64,000 nt of DNA from Paenibacillus endoradicis (GTDB lineage Bacteria; Bacillota; Bacilli; Paenibacillales; Paenibacillaceae): NCBI RefSeq assembly GCF_024721975.1, contig NZ_JANQBB010000005.1, forward strand, positions 310,001 to 374,000, read 5' to 3'. Below the pieces are notes generated by a model that was not told the origin of the DNA, searched no databases, and worked only from the letters and a program-made list of their open reading frames with translations. Below, piece after piece: positions 27,844-37,193 of this stretch (within the stretch, counting starts at the first letter, position 1; every line of letters starts with the position of its first letter). Both the position numbers and the translations under genes were made by a program.

Positions 27844-29037
27844 ATGAAAGGTACAATGGTAGAATGGTTGAAAGGTCGAGTTGAGATTGAATTGCACGGA
27901 GGAGACGTTGCACGTTTCCTCAACGAGGTACTGTCTGCAAAATTATCGCTTGCTAATATTCGTTGGACAAGCTCTGAAAAAGTCAGATTTGAAGTGAGTT
28001 TGGCTCAATACTTCAGTCTCAAAAAATATATTCGAGCGGCTGGAAGTACAATGCGCATTGTACGTAAAGAAGGATTCCCATTTTTATTAAGTCGCATGGA
28101 GAAACGGATTTGGTTTTCTGTAGGAATCGCTTTGTTCTTCACAATAATCTTTCTTCTTTCTTCGTTGGTGTGGACTGTTGATGTTGAAGGGAATGAGCGA
28201 ATACCGAAAGACGAGATCATTGCAGCTGCGAAAGCAGAAGGGCTCTATCCATTACAGTGGTCTTTCCGTCTACAAGATACTGATATCATCTCGAAAAAAT
28301 TAGTGAATGCAATACCAGGAACGAATTGGATTGGTGTAGTGAAAAATGGTACAAAAGTAAAAATTCAAGTTGTTGAAATGACAATTCCAGAAGAACGTGA
28401 AAAGTATAGCCCTCGTCATCTAGTTGCAACAAATGATGCAGTCATAACGTACATTATAGCAGAAGCAGGAAAACCGCTTGTTCGTAAAAACATGCGTGTA
28501 AAAAAGGGACAAACATTAATATCAGGTATTATTGGAACAGAGGCACATTCAGAGGTTGTTGTTGCCCAAGGAAAAGTTAAAGGTCTTGTGTGGTATGAAT
28601 ATAATGTCTCTACACCGTTAATACAGAAATATAGAGCGTATACTGGTGAGAAGCAAGAGCGAAACTACTTTGTCATTGGTAATCGTGCTATGCAGATTTC
28701 AGGATATGGTCAAACACCATATGAGAAATCAGAAATACTGACAACGAGAGATCAACTTCATCTTTGGAATTTTGAATTACCGTTTGGCACGATGAAAGAA
28801 AGTGAACAAGAATCACGATTTGAACAAATAGAAATATCGGTTGATCAAGCGAAACAAACAAGTTTAGAACAAGCTAGGATCAATGTTCGATCAGTTGCAG
28901 GTGAAGATGCACGTATTGTTAGTGAAATTGTTTTGCATGAAGAGTCGGACAATGGTAAAGTTGTAATGAAGGTGCTTTTTGAAGTGAATCAGTCAATTAC
29001 GAAGGAATTACCAATAGTCCAAATGCAGGGAGATTGA
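27844..29037 (+). CDS. yqfD: Sporulation protein YqfD
   Basis: From ATG 27844 the protein has 397 residues, as in the family. The frame is open further upstream, but AAGGAGGG lies just before 27844. An N-terminal cytoplasmic domain (about 1-90) is followed by one membrane segment (IWFSVGIALFFTIIFLLSSLVW, about 93-114). A large extracytoplasmic part with POTRA-like features follows (VDVEGNERIPKDEIIAAAKAEG). It is a mother-cell sporulation membrane protein. It is followed six bases later by phoH, so a sporulation promoter may feed into phoH. Confidence 0.95.
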   Translation: MKGTMVEWLKGRVEIELHGGDVARFLNEVLSAKLSLANIRWTSSEKVRFEVSLAQYFSLKKYIRAAGSTMRIVRKEGFPFLLSRMEKRIWFSVGIALFFTIIFLLSSLVWTVDVEGNERIPKDEIIAAAKAEGLYPLQWSFRLQDTDIISKKLVNAIPGTNWIGVVKNGTKVKIQVVEMTIPEEREKYSPRHLVATNDAVITYIIAEAGKPLVRKNMRVKKGQTLISGIIGTEAHSEVVVAQGKVKGLVWYEYNVSTPLIQKYRAYTGEKQERNYFVIGNRAMQISGYGQTPYEKSEILTTRDQLHLWNFELPFGTMKESEQESRFEQIEISVDQAKQTSLEQARINVRSVAGEDARIVSEIVLHEESDNGKVVMKVLFEVNQSITKELPIVQMQGD

Positions 29038-29043
29038 GTATAG

Positions 29044-30015
29044 TTGCAAACTGAAGCGAAAACAGTCAAAATTCCAGTCCAAAATGCGGAAGAGGCTTTA
29101 GCTATCTTTGGTCCGCAAGATAAATATTTACGTCTAATTGAACAACGAGTTAGTGCGAAAATATCTTCAAGAGATGCAGAAATCACGATTAGTGGCCCTA
29201 GTAATGAAGTAGATTCTTTGGAGCAGTTGTATCAAGTACTTTTACAATTAGTTCGAGAAGGATATTCACCCTCTGAACGAGATATAACGTATGCACTTGA
29301 TCTTGCCATGAAAATGCAAGCCGAAGAACTGTTAGATTTGTTCAAAAAACCGTTAGCTACGACTTATCGCGGGAAAAAGATTATGGTCAAAACAATTGGC
29401 CAACGTCATTATGCGAAATTAATTCGTAAGCTTGACATTGTTTTTGGAATCGGTCCAGCAGGAACAGGTAAAACATATTTAGCTGTTGTACTAGCAGTTG
29501 CCGCTCTGAAAGAGAATTTAGTAAAGCGTATAATATTAACTCGTCCAGCGGTAGAAGCAGGTGAAAATCTAGGTTTCTTACCCGGTGATCTGCAAGAAAA
29601 AGTAGATCCATATTTACGTCCACTATATGACGCACTGCATGATGTATTAGGAGCAGAACAAACGGTTAAAGCGATTGAACGTGGTATGATTGAGATTGCA
29701 CCACTTGCATATATGCGTGGTCGAACACTAGATGATGCGTTTATTATTTTAGATGAAGCACAGAATACAACGCCTGAACAGATGAAAATGTTCCTTACTC
29801 GTCTTGGCTTTGGTGCTAAAATGGTTATTAACGGTGACGTTACGCAAATTGACTTACCAAGAGGGAAAAACTCTGGATTAATCGAGGCAAGACGTATTCT
29901 TTCAAATATCGATGAAATAGGCATGATGATTTTTACGGAACAAGATGTTGTTCGTCATACTCTTGTCCAAAAAATTATTATGGCATATGATCGTGATGCT
30001 GAGTCCCAATCGTAA
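29044..30015 (+). CDS. phoH: PhoH family ATPase
   Basis: This is a cytoplasmic P-loop ATPase related to helicase domains and linked to RNA metabolism. The 323 residues include a KH-like N-terminal region (about 1-110), Walker A GIGPAGTGKTY near 136, Walker B FIILDEAQNTTPEQ near 235, and NGDVTQIDLPRGKNSGL. It starts at TTG with GGGAG 11 bases upstream. The order yqfD-phoH-pgpH-ybeY-dgkA-cdd-era is conserved in Bacillales. PhoH and YbeY are frequent neighbours, which suggests a shared RNA role. Confidence 0.96.
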   Translation: MQTEAKTVKIPVQNAEEALAIFGPQDKYLRLIEQRVSAKISSRDAEITISGPSNEVDSLEQLYQVLLQLVREGYSPSERDITYALDLAMKMQAEELLDLFKKPLATTYRGKKIMVKTIGQRHYAKLIRKLDIVFGIGPAGTGKTYLAVVLAVAALKENLVKRIILTRPAVEAGENLGFLPGDLQEKVDPYLRPLYDALHDVLGAEQTVKAIERGMIEIAPLAYMRGRTLDDAFIILDEAQNTTPEQMKMFLTRLGFGAKMVINGDVTQIDLPRGKNSGLIEARRILSNIDEIGMMIFTEQDVVRHTLVQKIIMAYDRDAESQS

Positions 30016-30055
30016 TCGACATAAATCTAGATTTTTAAGGAGAGGATGATCGTGA

Positions 30056-32305
30056 ATGACACATCAGAATAATAGCCGAAATGTTAAGGAAAGCCATTTG
30101 AATTTCACTGGCTGGAGACAAAGTAATCTAGTTAAGTGGTTGTTGATGGCGTTGTTCGTCATCCTTTTCTATTTCAATCTAGCGCCTCATATTATCCCTG
30201 AGACGTATAATATTACTGAGGGATCAGTGAGTGACAAAGATATAAAAGCACCAATACAAATTAGAGATGAAAAAGCAACGAGAGAAGCAGAAGAAGCAGC
30301 TGCTAATGAGATTGAAGATTCTTATTCTATCGTTGCACTACGTAATGATTCATTAGTAGAGTCTATCTTTCTAAGAATTGAACAATTGAATGCGGACGAT
30401 CAAGTTAGTAAAGAGGATAAAATAGACATATATCGTTCAGAAATTCCTAACCGATATGATCAACATATTCAAACTTTTGTAAAATCAAGTAGTGCTACTA
30501 CTACTTATAATGCTTTGTTGCTAGAAGAAATGAGCAATGTAGCAAAGGATCAACGTTATACAATTCCTGAGGAGACATTCTACAAATTGCCACAGCTAAC
30601 CCAGGAACAACTTACAGAAATGAGAATGGTGGCAAAAGAGATCGTTAGAAAGTTAACTAGCGACCCAATTCGTAATGCAGAAACTGTTCGAACTCAAGTA
30701 GCTGAAATGGTAAATTCTAGTACAATTTCTAATCGTACAGCTCGTGAAATTGTTCAAGAAATTGCTCGTTTCTCCATCATGCCTAATAAGTTTTTCGATA
30801 AAACTATGACAGATGAGGCAAGGGAAGTAGCTCGAAATAATACGGCCCCTATCATTTACAAAGAGAATGAAGTGATCGTGCAAAAAAATCAGGTAATAAC
30901 ACCAGATCTCTATGCGCTGTTATCGGAAGCGAATGTTTTACAAGGTACTAATCATAATTGGTCACGAGTTGGCGTAGTTTTATTGTCATTTATACTGTCT
31001 GCGTTTCTATACGTGTATTTATCTCAGTCATCAGGTGTAGGTTTGAAACGTGCTAGATACAACAATACACAACTACTTATGCTGTTACTTATTTTTCTAA
31101 TTAATTGTGGAGTTATTCAAATTACTTCACTAATACAGTCGGAAACAGCTAATATTGCAGGTTATTTTGCTCCTGCAGCACTTGGTATCATGTTGATTAC
31201 ATTACTTATTGATGAACATTTAGCAATGGCGAGTACTTTTATTTTCAGTATTGTTGGTTCGGTCATCTTAAACACGAGTACTTCGATGTTGCTTGATTTC
31301 AAATTCGGAGTATATATTATTGTTATTTCATTAGCGGCGATCTATTCCATTAAGCATGCAAGTCAACGATCTGCAATATTAAAAGCAGGAATAATGGTTA
31401 GTTTATTTGGCTCTTTCACTGTACTCACTATGTTATTAATGTCGGAGCAATTAGAACGTATGCCTATGTTATACTCACTAGGTTTAGCTTTTGGTGGTGG
31501 ATTAGTTACTTCCATTCTTGTTGTAGGTCTTATGCCATTCTTCGAAATTTCATTTGGCATATTATCTGCTTTAAAACTTGTGGAATTATCAAGTCCGAAT
31601 CATCCATTACTACGTAAATTACTTACTGAGACACCTGGTACTTATCATCATAGCGTAATGGTTGGTAATCTAGCAGAGGCTGCAGCAGAATCGATAGGTG
31701 CAAATGGATTATTATGTAGAGTAGGTTCCTTCTATCATGATTTAGGTAAGACTAAGCGTCCTAGTTATTTCATAGAGAACCAAACTAATATGAGTAATCC
31801 ACATGATACGATTGATCCAATGTTGAGTAAGTCAATTATAGTTGCGCATGCTAAAGATGGTGCTGAAATGTTGAAAGCCTATAATATTCCTAAACAATTA
31901 CGTGATATTGCTGAGCAGCATCACGGTACTACTTCTTTGAAATTCTTCTATTATAAAGCATTGAAAGAAGCAGAGGAACAAGGTATTGAGCCTGATTTCA
32001 AAGAGGAAGATTTCCGTTATCCTGGCCCTAAGGCTCAGTCTAAAGAAGCGGCAGTTGTTGGAATCGCAGATTGTGTAGAGGCTGCGGTCCGAAGTTTACG
32101 TAATCCTACGATTGCACAAGTTGAAGATATGATTCACAAAATTATTAAAAATAGAGTAGATGATAATCAGTACAATGAATGTGATCTTACAATGAAAGAG
32201 CTAGACAAAATAGCTCAATCTTTGAAAGAAAGCCTTATGGGCATATTCCATTCGCGTATTGAATATCCAGATGATGTAAAGCTGAAAGCTAACGAGAAGG
32301 AGTAG
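30056..32305 (+). CDS. pgpH: Cyclic di-AMP phosphodiesterase PgpH (7TMR-HD family)
   Basis: PgpH hydrolyses c-di-AMP and thereby tunes potassium and cell-wall homeostasis. The 749-residue protein has a first membrane segment (about 26-46), a large extracytoplasmic 7TMR-HDED sensor domain (about 50-300), seven membrane helices (about 305-510), and a cytoplasmic HD domain with HHSVMVGNLAEAA and the metal motif FYHDLGKTKRP near 560, then EQHHGT. Length and order match B. subtilis YqfF. AAGGAGAGG lies nine bases before ATG. ybeY follows after five bases. Confidence 0.96.
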   Translation: MTHQNNSRNVKESHLNFTGWRQSNLVKWLLMALFVILFYFNLAPHIIPETYNITEGSVSDKDIKAPIQIRDEKATREAEEAAANEIEDSYSIVALRNDSLVESIFLRIEQLNADDQVSKEDKIDIYRSEIPNRYDQHIQTFVKSSSATTTYNALLLEEMSNVAKDQRYTIPEETFYKLPQLTQEQLTEMRMVAKEIVRKLTSDPIRNAETVRTQVAEMVNSSTISNRTAREIVQEIARFSIMPNKFFDKTMTDEAREVARNNTAPIIYKENEVIVQKNQVITPDLYALLSEANVLQGTNHNWSRVGVVLLSFILSAFLYVYLSQSSGVGLKRARYNNTQLLMLLLIFLINCGVIQITSLIQSETANIAGYFAPAALGIMLITLLIDEHLAMASTFIFSIVGSVILNTSTSMLLDFKFGVYIIVISLAAIYSIKHASQRSAILKAGIMVSLFGSFTVLTMLLMSEQLERMPMLYSLGLAFGGGLVTSILVVGLMPFFEISFGILSALKLVELSSPNHPLLRKLLTETPGTYHHSVMVGNLAEAAAESIGANGLLCRVGSFYHDLGKTKRPSYFIENQTNMSNPHDTIDPMLSKSIIVAHAKDGAEMLKAYNIPKQLRDIAEQHHGTTSLKFFYYKALKEAEEQGIEPDFKEEDFRYPGPKAQSKEAAVVGIADCVEAAVRSLRNPTIAQVEDMIHKIIKNRVDDNQYNECDLTMKELDKIAQSLKESLMGIFHSRIEYPDDVKLKANEKE

Positions 32306-32310
32306 ATCTA

Positions 32311-32808
32311 ATGAGCATAGTATTAGATTGGAACAATAATCAAAGTGAATTCGAAATTTCTGATGAATGGATAGAGAAATTAACAAACATCTTACAAATA
32401 GCTGCTGAAAATGAAGGATTAACTTCAGGTGAAGTTACATTAACATTTACAAATAATGAAGAAATTCATGAATTGAACAAGCAGTACCGTAATATCGATC
32501 GTCCAACTGATGTTCTATCTTTTGCGCTAAATGATGACGGTGTAGATGAATTAAACATCATTTTTGAAGTTGACAGTGAAGATGAGATCGATCCTATATC
32601 AGGTATGCTAGGAGATATTATCATTTCTGTGGAGCGTGCAGAAGAGCAACGGATTGAATATGGGCATTCTCTTGAACGTGAAATTGGTTTCCTGTTTGTT
32701 CATGGTTTTCTGCATTTATTAGGCTACGATCATCAAGACGATGAAGCTGAAGAAGTTATGACTCAAAAACAAGAAGCTGTCCTACAACAAGTTGGTTTAA
32801 CACGCTAA
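32311..32808 (+). CDS. ybeY: Endoribonuclease YbeY (rRNA maturation)
   Basis: The zinc RNase acts in 16S rRNA 3' maturation and ribosome quality control. At 165 residues it is normal in length. The metal motif HGFLHLLGYDH is at about 131-141, and RNIDRPTDVLSFAL lies in the middle. AGAAGGAG precedes ATG. Its stop overlaps the dgkA start (TAATG), a coupled pair conserved upstream of cdd and era. Confidence 0.97.
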   Translation: MSIVLDWNNNQSEFEISDEWIEKLTNILQIAAENEGLTSGEVTLTFTNNEEIHELNKQYRNIDRPTDVLSFALNDDGVDELNIIFEVDSEDEIDPISGMLGDIIISVERAEEQRIEYGHSLEREIGFLFVHGFLHLLGYDHQDDEAEEVMTQKQEAVLQQVGLTR

Positions 32809-33167
32809 TGTTTAAGGTTTTTCGTAGTATAGGATACGCAGTTGAAGGAATTTGGTATGGAGTTTCTACACAACGTAATATGAAAATCCATTTGACAGTG
32901 GCACCAATTGTTCTTATACTTGGTGCCATTGTTTCACTTAAATGGGTAGAATGGTGTATTATTATTTTGGTTATCGCAGCAGTCATGAGCTTAGAATTAG
33001 TAAACACTGCCATTGAAGCTTTAGTAGATATAGAAAGTCCACAGTACCAACCATTAGCCAAAATAGCGAAAGATGTAGCCGCAGGAGCGGTACTATTAAT
33101 GGCTATTGGCTCTGTATGTATTGGAAGTATTATCATTGTACCTAAACTTTGGGAACTGTTATTCTAG
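32808..33167 (+). CDS. dgkA: Undecaprenol/diacylglycerol kinase family protein (DgkA)
   Basis: In Gram-positives this small integral membrane kinase phosphorylates undecaprenol to feed lipid carrier recycling. The 119 residues carry three membrane helices, RSIGYAVEGIWYGVSTQRN at the start and the active-site segment SLELVNTAIEALVD near 64-77. The start codon overlaps the ybeY stop. It lies in the pgpH-ybeY-dgkA-cdd-era string. Confidence 0.94.
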   Translation: MFKVFRSIGYAVEGIWYGVSTQRNMKIHLTVAPIVLILGAIVSLKWVEWCIIILVIAAVMSLELVNTAIEALVDIESPQYQPLAKIAKDVAAGAVLLMAIGSVCIGSIIIVPKLWELLF

Positions 33168-33205
33168 TTGGTACGAAAGCACTGGAGCAAATGATGAATG
33201 ACATA

Positions 33206-33228
33206 TTCGCCGTCCAGTAAGCGGCGAA
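33206..33228 (+). other. Small hairpin between dgkA and cdd
   Basis: TTCGCCG and CGGCGAA form a 7-bp GC-rich stem with a nine-base loop. No T run follows, so it is unlikely to terminate. It could pause polymerase or protect an mRNA end. Confidence 0.5.
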
Positions 33229-33266
33229 GTAACAGATCCTAATCACAATCGATAAGGAGCATAATT

Positions 33267-33677
33267 ATGGAACTTTCTGAACAAAAGAATCTCCTCTCTC
33301 AAGCAAAAGAAGCGATGAAGCATGCTTATGTACCTTACTCACAGTTTCGAGTAGGAGCTGCCCTTTTAGATCAAGATGGACATGTCCATCTTGGATGTAA
33401 TATTGAAAATGCTGCTTACGGTCCTACGAATTGTGCTGAACGTACAGCACTTTTTAGTGCTCTTGCTTCAGGGGTTGCTCCAAGAACATTTACAGCGATT
33501 GCAGTCATAGGTGATACCATTGATCCTATATCACCCTGTGGTGTTTGTCGTCAAGTGATGATAGAGTTATGTGAACCAGATACATTGGTCATTATGGGGA
33601 ATTTAGCAGGGGATTGTAAAGTGATGACGGTGGGGGAACTATTGCCAGGAGCATTCACACCATCCTCCCTACTTTAG
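33267..33677 (+). CDS. cdd: Cytidine deaminase
   Basis: This enzyme deaminates cytidine and deoxycytidine to the uridine forms in pyrimidine salvage. The 136-residue tetrameric-type enzyme shows the zinc motif CAERTALF (Cys-Ala-Glu) and PCGVCRQ, plus YGPTN before the first. AAGGAG precedes ATG. dgkA-cdd-era order is conserved. Two family R elements and a leader separate it from era. Confidence 0.97.
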   Translation: MELSEQKNLLSQAKEAMKHAYVPYSQFRVGAALLDQDGHVHLGCNIENAAYGPTNCAERTALFSALASGVAPRTFTAIAVIGDTIDPISPCGVCRQVMIELCEPDTLVIMGNLAGDCKVMTVGELLPGAFTPSSLL

Positions 33678-33682
33678 TTGTA

Positions 33683-33850
33683 GTTCAAAAAGCGGACTTT
33701 GATAACGATGAGTATGCTGACGTAGCGTATTCGACATCGAATATGCCACCCATCGAATGCCTGCGTGTGCTCACGTACACAAAACGTACGCTGTGCTACT
33801 CGTTTCCGCTGTGGGTCATCTTCTCGATTCTGAAAGCCCGCTTTTTGAAC
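33683..33850 (+). repeat. Dispersed repeat family R, copy 7 (orientation A, variant centre)
   Basis: Canonical ends (GTTCAAAAAGCGGACTTTGA and GAAAGCCCGCTTTTTGAAC) enclose a variant centre with GCCACCCATCGAATGCC and ACGTACACAAAACGTACG. That centre resembles the divergent element in the dnaK-dnaJ gap more than the other copies do. It begins six bases after the cdd stop. Confidence 0.88.
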
Positions 33851-33866
33851 TTTCATTAAAAGAGCA

Positions 33867-33939
33867 GTTCAAAAAGCGGACTTTGATAATGATGAGTCTG
33901 CTAAAGTAGTGTATGCGACATCGAATGTGCCACCCATCG
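33867..33939 (+). repeat. Truncated family R copy
   Basis: The first 70 or so bases of an orientation-A element (GTTCAAAAAGCGGACTTTGA to GCCACCCATCGA) follow copy 7 directly as a direct repeat. Then the sequence changes abruptly into the era leader at TTAATTAAT. Confidence 0.85.
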
Positions 33940-33944
33940 ATTAA

Positions 33945-34031
33945 TTAATAGTTTTAAGCGTATGCTTACGATGCAACTTTTTATTTGCAAGAAAGGCATA
34001 TCTGGTAGTTAATAAAAAGTTTTAGAAGGAG
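33945..34031 (+). promoter_or_regulatory. Shared structured leader upstream of era
   Basis: CTTACGATGCAACTTTTTATTTGCAAG matches the ppsR leader. The inner stem TGCAA/TTGCA (33972-33976 and 33985-33989) is enclosed by an outer stem TATGC/GCATA (33961-33965 and 33996-34000). Loop sequence AACTTTTTATT is complementary over 11 nt to AATAAAAAGTT at 34011-34021, which runs straight into TTTAGAAGGAG, the era ribosome binding site. It is probably an RNA element acting on translation; this is an inference. Confidence 0.55.
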
Positions 34032-34040
34032 CAATAATTA

Positions 34041-34958
34041 ATGAGTCAACAAACAACAAACAACAAGAATAAATTTCGCTCAGGTTTTGTAGCCATTATC
34101 GGTAGACCGAATGTAGGTAAATCTACACTAATGAATAATCTTATCGGTCAAAAAATTGCAATTATGTCTGACAAGCCGCAAACTACACGTAACAAAATAC
34201 ATGGTGTGTATACGAAGGATGATATGCAAATCGTTTTTCTTGATACACCTGGTATTCATAAACCGAACTCAAAACTTGGAAATTACATGATGAAATCAGC
34301 GGAAAGTGCATTGCGTGAAGTTGAAGCAGTAATGTTTCTAATTGATGCATCTGAACCAATTGGTGGCGGTGATCGATATATTATTGAACAATTACAAAAG
34401 GTTAAGACACCAGTCTTTTTAGTTATCAATAAATTAGATAAAGTTGATCCAGAATCTTTAATGAAAACAATTATGAAATATAAAGATCTATATAACTTCG
34501 CAGAAATCGTGCCGATCTCTGCATTGAACGGTAATAATATAACAACGTTGATGGAACAATTAGGTAGATATTTACCTGAAGGTCCTCAGTATTATCCAGC
34601 AGATCAAGTTACGGATCATCCTGAACAATTTGTCTGTGCAGAAATGGTTCGTGAGAAAATTTTACATCTAACTCGTGATGAGATCCCGCATTCAATTGCA
34701 GTAAATATTGAAGATATGCGTGTTCAAGATAACGGAGTTGTCTATATCGGTGCAGTTGTGTTTGTTGAACGCGATTCACAAAAAGGGATCATTATTGGTA
34801 AACGTGGTGCGCTTCTGAAAGAAGTCGGAAAAAACGCGCGTATCGATATTGAGAATTTACTTGGATCAAAAGTTTTCCTTGAAATTTGGGTAAAAGTTAA
34901 AAAAGATTGGCGTAATCAAGACCGGGTGCTAAATGATCTTGGTTTCAAACATGATTAG
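34041..34958 (+). CDS. era: GTPase Era
   Basis: Era is an essential GTPase that binds the 3' end of 16S rRNA during 30S assembly. The 305 residues contain a Ras-like domain with GRPNVGKST at 21-29, [13 protein letters not shown] and the NKLD motif, then a C-terminal KH domain with [24 protein letters not shown] lies nine bases before ATG. A hairpin covers its stop codon; yqzL and recO follow, as in B. subtilis. Confidence 0.98.
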   Translation: MSQQTTNNKNKFRSGFVAIIGRPNVGKSTLMNNLIGQKIAIMSDKPQTTRNKIHGVYTKDDMQIVFLDTPGIHKPNSKLGNYMMKSAESALREVEAVMFLIDASEPIGGGDRYIIEQLQKVKTPVFLVINKLDKVDPESLMKTIMKYKDLYNFAEIVPISALNGNNITTLMEQLGRYLPEGPQYYPADQVTDHPEQFVCAEMVREKILHLTRDEIPHSIAVNIEDMRVQDNGVVYIGAVVFVERDSQKGIIIGKRGALLKEVGKNARIDIENLLGSKVFLEIWVKVKKDWRNQDRVLNDLGFKHD

Positions 34959-34978
34959 TAAATGACGTAATTTACTAA
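34955..34978 (+). other. Hairpin spanning the era stop codon
   Basis: TTAGTAAAT and ATTTACTAA form a perfect 9-bp stem with a 6-base loop; the era stop TAG lies in the left arm. There is no T run. It could be a weak terminator or an mRNA-stability element. Confidence 0.5.
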
Positions 34979-35053
34979 GGATAGTTTTCGCTAATGTGTT
35001 CATCCTAATACCATCTGGAGTAGCAATTCCAAGGGCGGAAAGGATGGATACGA

Positions 35054-35212
35054 ATGAGAGAATTTTCGTGGAAATATTTTGCGTTAACCGGGGATGTCGA
35101 GTCTTACTTGCTGTTCAAAGCAATGGAGGAACAAAAAGATTCGATCGATACCGATGCAATTGGCATTCAGGATGATTTGGAAGAATTACCGCTTGAAGAA
35201 GGGAAACTATAG
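35054..35212 (+). CDS. yqzL: YqzL family small protein
   Basis: The 52-residue ORF begins MREFSWKYFALTGDVESYLLFKAME and ends in an acidic tail DLEELPLEEGKL. The W-K-x-F-x-x-T-G-D-V-x-x-Y-L-L-F-K core matches YqzL, a short protein encoded between era and recO in Bacillales. AAAGGA lies about ten bases before ATG. The function is unknown. Confidence 0.88.
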   Translation: MREFSWKYFALTGDVESYLLFKAMEEQKDSIDTDAIGIQDDLEELPLEEGKL

Positions 35213-35262
35213 TATTCGAGTGTGTTAACTTTTGGTTGTCCGTGGTTGGGGGAAGCAATACA

Positions 35263-36006
35263 ATGCTGTATCGAGTTGAAGGTATCGTGTTAAGAACGAT
35301 GGACTATGGTGAGACACATAAAATAATAACACTCATTACGAATAATTCTGGTAAGGTAGGCGTGCTTGTGCGCGGTGCCAAAAAGGTCCGTAGCAAGCAT
35401 GCTTCGCTTGCTCAGCCTTTTACATATGGAGAGTTCTCATTTGTACGAAATACAGGATTAGGCACGTTACAAACTGCTGAAATTATTTCTTCAAATCATT
35501 CTCTGCGGTCAGATCTTGATCTGTCCGCCCATGCATCCTACATTGCAGAATTAACCGATCGAGGTATTCTTGAAGATGAAGTGAACGTTCAACATTTTGA
35601 ACAATTGAAAGCATGTTTTGCTGCACTCTCAGATGGTAAAGACTTCGAAGTAATTACTCAACTGTATGAATTGAAAGTGTTGCAAATGACGGGCTACAGT
35701 CCCGTTGTTGAGGAGTGCATTCATTGTGGTAATCATGTTGGCCCATTCAAAATGTCATTTTATTCAGGTGGGATTATGTGCTCCAGATGCTCTTCTAATG
35801 ATGCTTCCCTAGTACTGATTAGTGATTCTGCCTTGAAACTGCTAAGGTTTTTCAAAGGGATTGATATGCGTCGAATCGGAAATATTACGATTTCAGCGGA
35901 GACTAAAAAGGAATTAACGTTTCTTATTCGTGGATTAATAGATGCTCAATTAGGTTTAAAGTTGAAATCTCGTCAGTTCTTGGATAACTTAGGCAAATTA
36001 GTTTGA
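35263..36006 (+). CDS. recO: DNA repair protein RecO
   Basis: RecO helps load RecA onto SSB-coated DNA with RecF and RecR. From ATG 35263 the protein has 247 residues; the open frame extends to 35236, but GGGGGA is placed for 35263 and MLYRVEGIVLRTMDYGE is the usual N-terminus. It has an OB fold (about 1-80), a helical domain, and a zinc-binding CIHCGN...CSRC set near 152-173. The stop codon overlaps the -35 of the glyQS promoter. Confidence 0.96.
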   Translation: MLYRVEGIVLRTMDYGETHKIITLITNNSGKVGVLVRGAKKVRSKHASLAQPFTYGEFSFVRNTGLGTLQTAEIISSNHSLRSDLDLSAHASYIAELTDRGILEDEVNVQHFEQLKACFAALSDGKDFEVITQLYELKVLQMTGYSPVVEECIHCGNHVGPFKMSFYSGGIMCSRCSSNDASLVLISDSALKLLRFFKGIDMRRIGNITISAETKKELTFLIRGLIDAQLGLKLKSRQFLDNLGKLV

Positions 36007-36031
36007 CAATTGCCCGATAGTTGAATAGAAT
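36003..36031 (+). promoter_or_regulatory. Sigma-A promoter of the glyQS T-box transcript
   Basis: TTGACA at 36003-36008 and TAGAAT at 36026-36031 are separated by 17 bp. The -35 overlaps the recO stop codon. The predicted start is near 36038, immediately before the T-box stem I. Confidence 0.85.
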
Positions 36032-36039
36032 ATGAGAAT

Positions 36040-36257
36040 ATCAATATGAGGCAGAGAAAGAGAAACGTATAGATGTGTTCGCTCGAATAGCGAGTTAGGG
36101 GTGGTGAAAGCCTAACAGGTCGAACTCAATACGTGGCGCTCTGGAGCCGTTCGAATGAAAGTGGATTATTCAGTAGAATAGTCAAGTAGGGTGGAACCGC
36201 GGGAATATAACTCTCGTCCCTATGTCTGGTAACAGGCGTAGAGGCGAGAGTTTTTTT
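36040..36257 (+). promoter_or_regulatory. T-box riboswitch (glycine) controlling glyQS
   Basis: The T-box core AGGGTGGAACCGCG is at 36188-36201. The terminator (AACTCTCG at 36209 with GCGAGAGTT at 36244, then TTTTT) lies in the usual place, and uncharged tRNA would favour the antiterminator. In stem I, ACGTAT (near 36068) pairs with ATACGT (36129-36134) and AGAG pairs with CTCT. The internal loop between these helices exposes GGC (36135-36137), a glycine codon, as the likely specifier. The distal AG-bulge region GGGGTGGTGAAAGCC is also present. Confidence 0.92.
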
Positions 36258-36313
36258 GTTTGCCAAGATGACCTGAACCAAAGAAAATGAAAAGATTAAG
36301 GGGTTGAACGTGA

Positions 36314-37192
36314 ATGAACTTTCAAAACATGATTTTAACACTACAACAATTTTGGGCTGAGCAAAACTGTATTCTAGTACAGCCGTATGACGTTGAAAAA
36401 GGTGCTGGAACGATGAATCCAATGACGTTTCTACGCTCGATTGGTCCAGAGCCTTGGAATGTAGCCTATGTTGAGCCTTCCCGTCGTCCTGCTGATGGTC
36501 GTTATGGCGAAAACCCTAATAGACTTTATCAACATCATCAATTCCAAGTAATCTTGAAACCTTCTCCAGACAATATTCAGGAGTTATATCTTGAAAGCTT
36601 GAAACGTCTTGGTATCGATGCAAGAGAGCATGATATCCGTTTCGTAGAAGATAACTGGGAATCTCCGACACTAGGTGCTTGGGGACTTGGATGGGAAGTA
36701 TGGCTTGATGGTATGGAAATTACGCAATTTACGTATTTCCAACAAGTTGGCGGTATCGATATGAGTCCGATCGCAGTTGAGATTACTTATGGTATGGAGC
36801 GTCTAGCTTCATATATTCAACAAAAAGATAATGTGTTTGATCTTGAGTGGGTAGATGGTGTTACTTATGGTGATGTATTCCACCAACCTGAGTTTGAACA
36901 TTCCAAATATACATTTGAAACTTCAGATACAGCGATGTTATTCTCTCTATTCAATATGTATGAAGAGGAAGCCAAAAAAACAATGGAACAAAGTCTTGTG
37001 TTCCCTGCCTATGATTACGTATTGAAATGTTCCCATACATTTAACTTGTTAGATGCACGTGGTGCTATTAGTGTTACCGAAAGAACGGGATACATTGGTC
37101 GTGTGCGTAATTTGGCGAGAACAATTGCAGCAACTTACCTAGAGGAACGTGAACGTCTAGGATTCCCGTTATTGAAGAAAGGAGAGAAATAA
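36314..37192 (+). CDS. glyQ: Glycine--tRNA ligase alpha subunit
   Basis: GlyQ is the catalytic alpha subunit of the alpha2-beta2 bacterial glycyl-tRNA synthetase. The 292 residues show [27 protein letters not shown] near the start, [20 protein letters not shown] and [15 protein letters not shown], all class-II signature regions of this enzyme. AAGGGG lies about ten bases before ATG. It is one base from glyS and controlled by the upstream T-box. Confidence 0.98.
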   Translation: MNFQNMILTLQQFWAEQNCILVQPYDVEKGAGTMNPMTFLRSIGPEPWNVAYVEPSRRPADGRYGENPNRLYQHHQFQVILKPSPDNIQELYLESLKRLGIDAREHDIRFVEDNWESPTLGAWGLGWEVWLDGMEITQFTYFQQVGGIDMSPIAVEITYGMERLASYIQQKDNVFDLEWVDGVTYGDVFHQPEFEHSKYTFETSDTAMLFSLFNMYEEEAKKTMEQSLVFPAYDYVLKCSHTFNLLDARGAISVTERTGYIGRVRNLARTIAATYLEERERLGFPLLKKGEK

Positions 37193-37193
37193 G

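Noticed and set aside
29409..29924. 171-codon minus-strand open frame inside phoH
   Set aside because: Antisense shadow of a highly conserved ATPase gene; no ribosome binding site or family.
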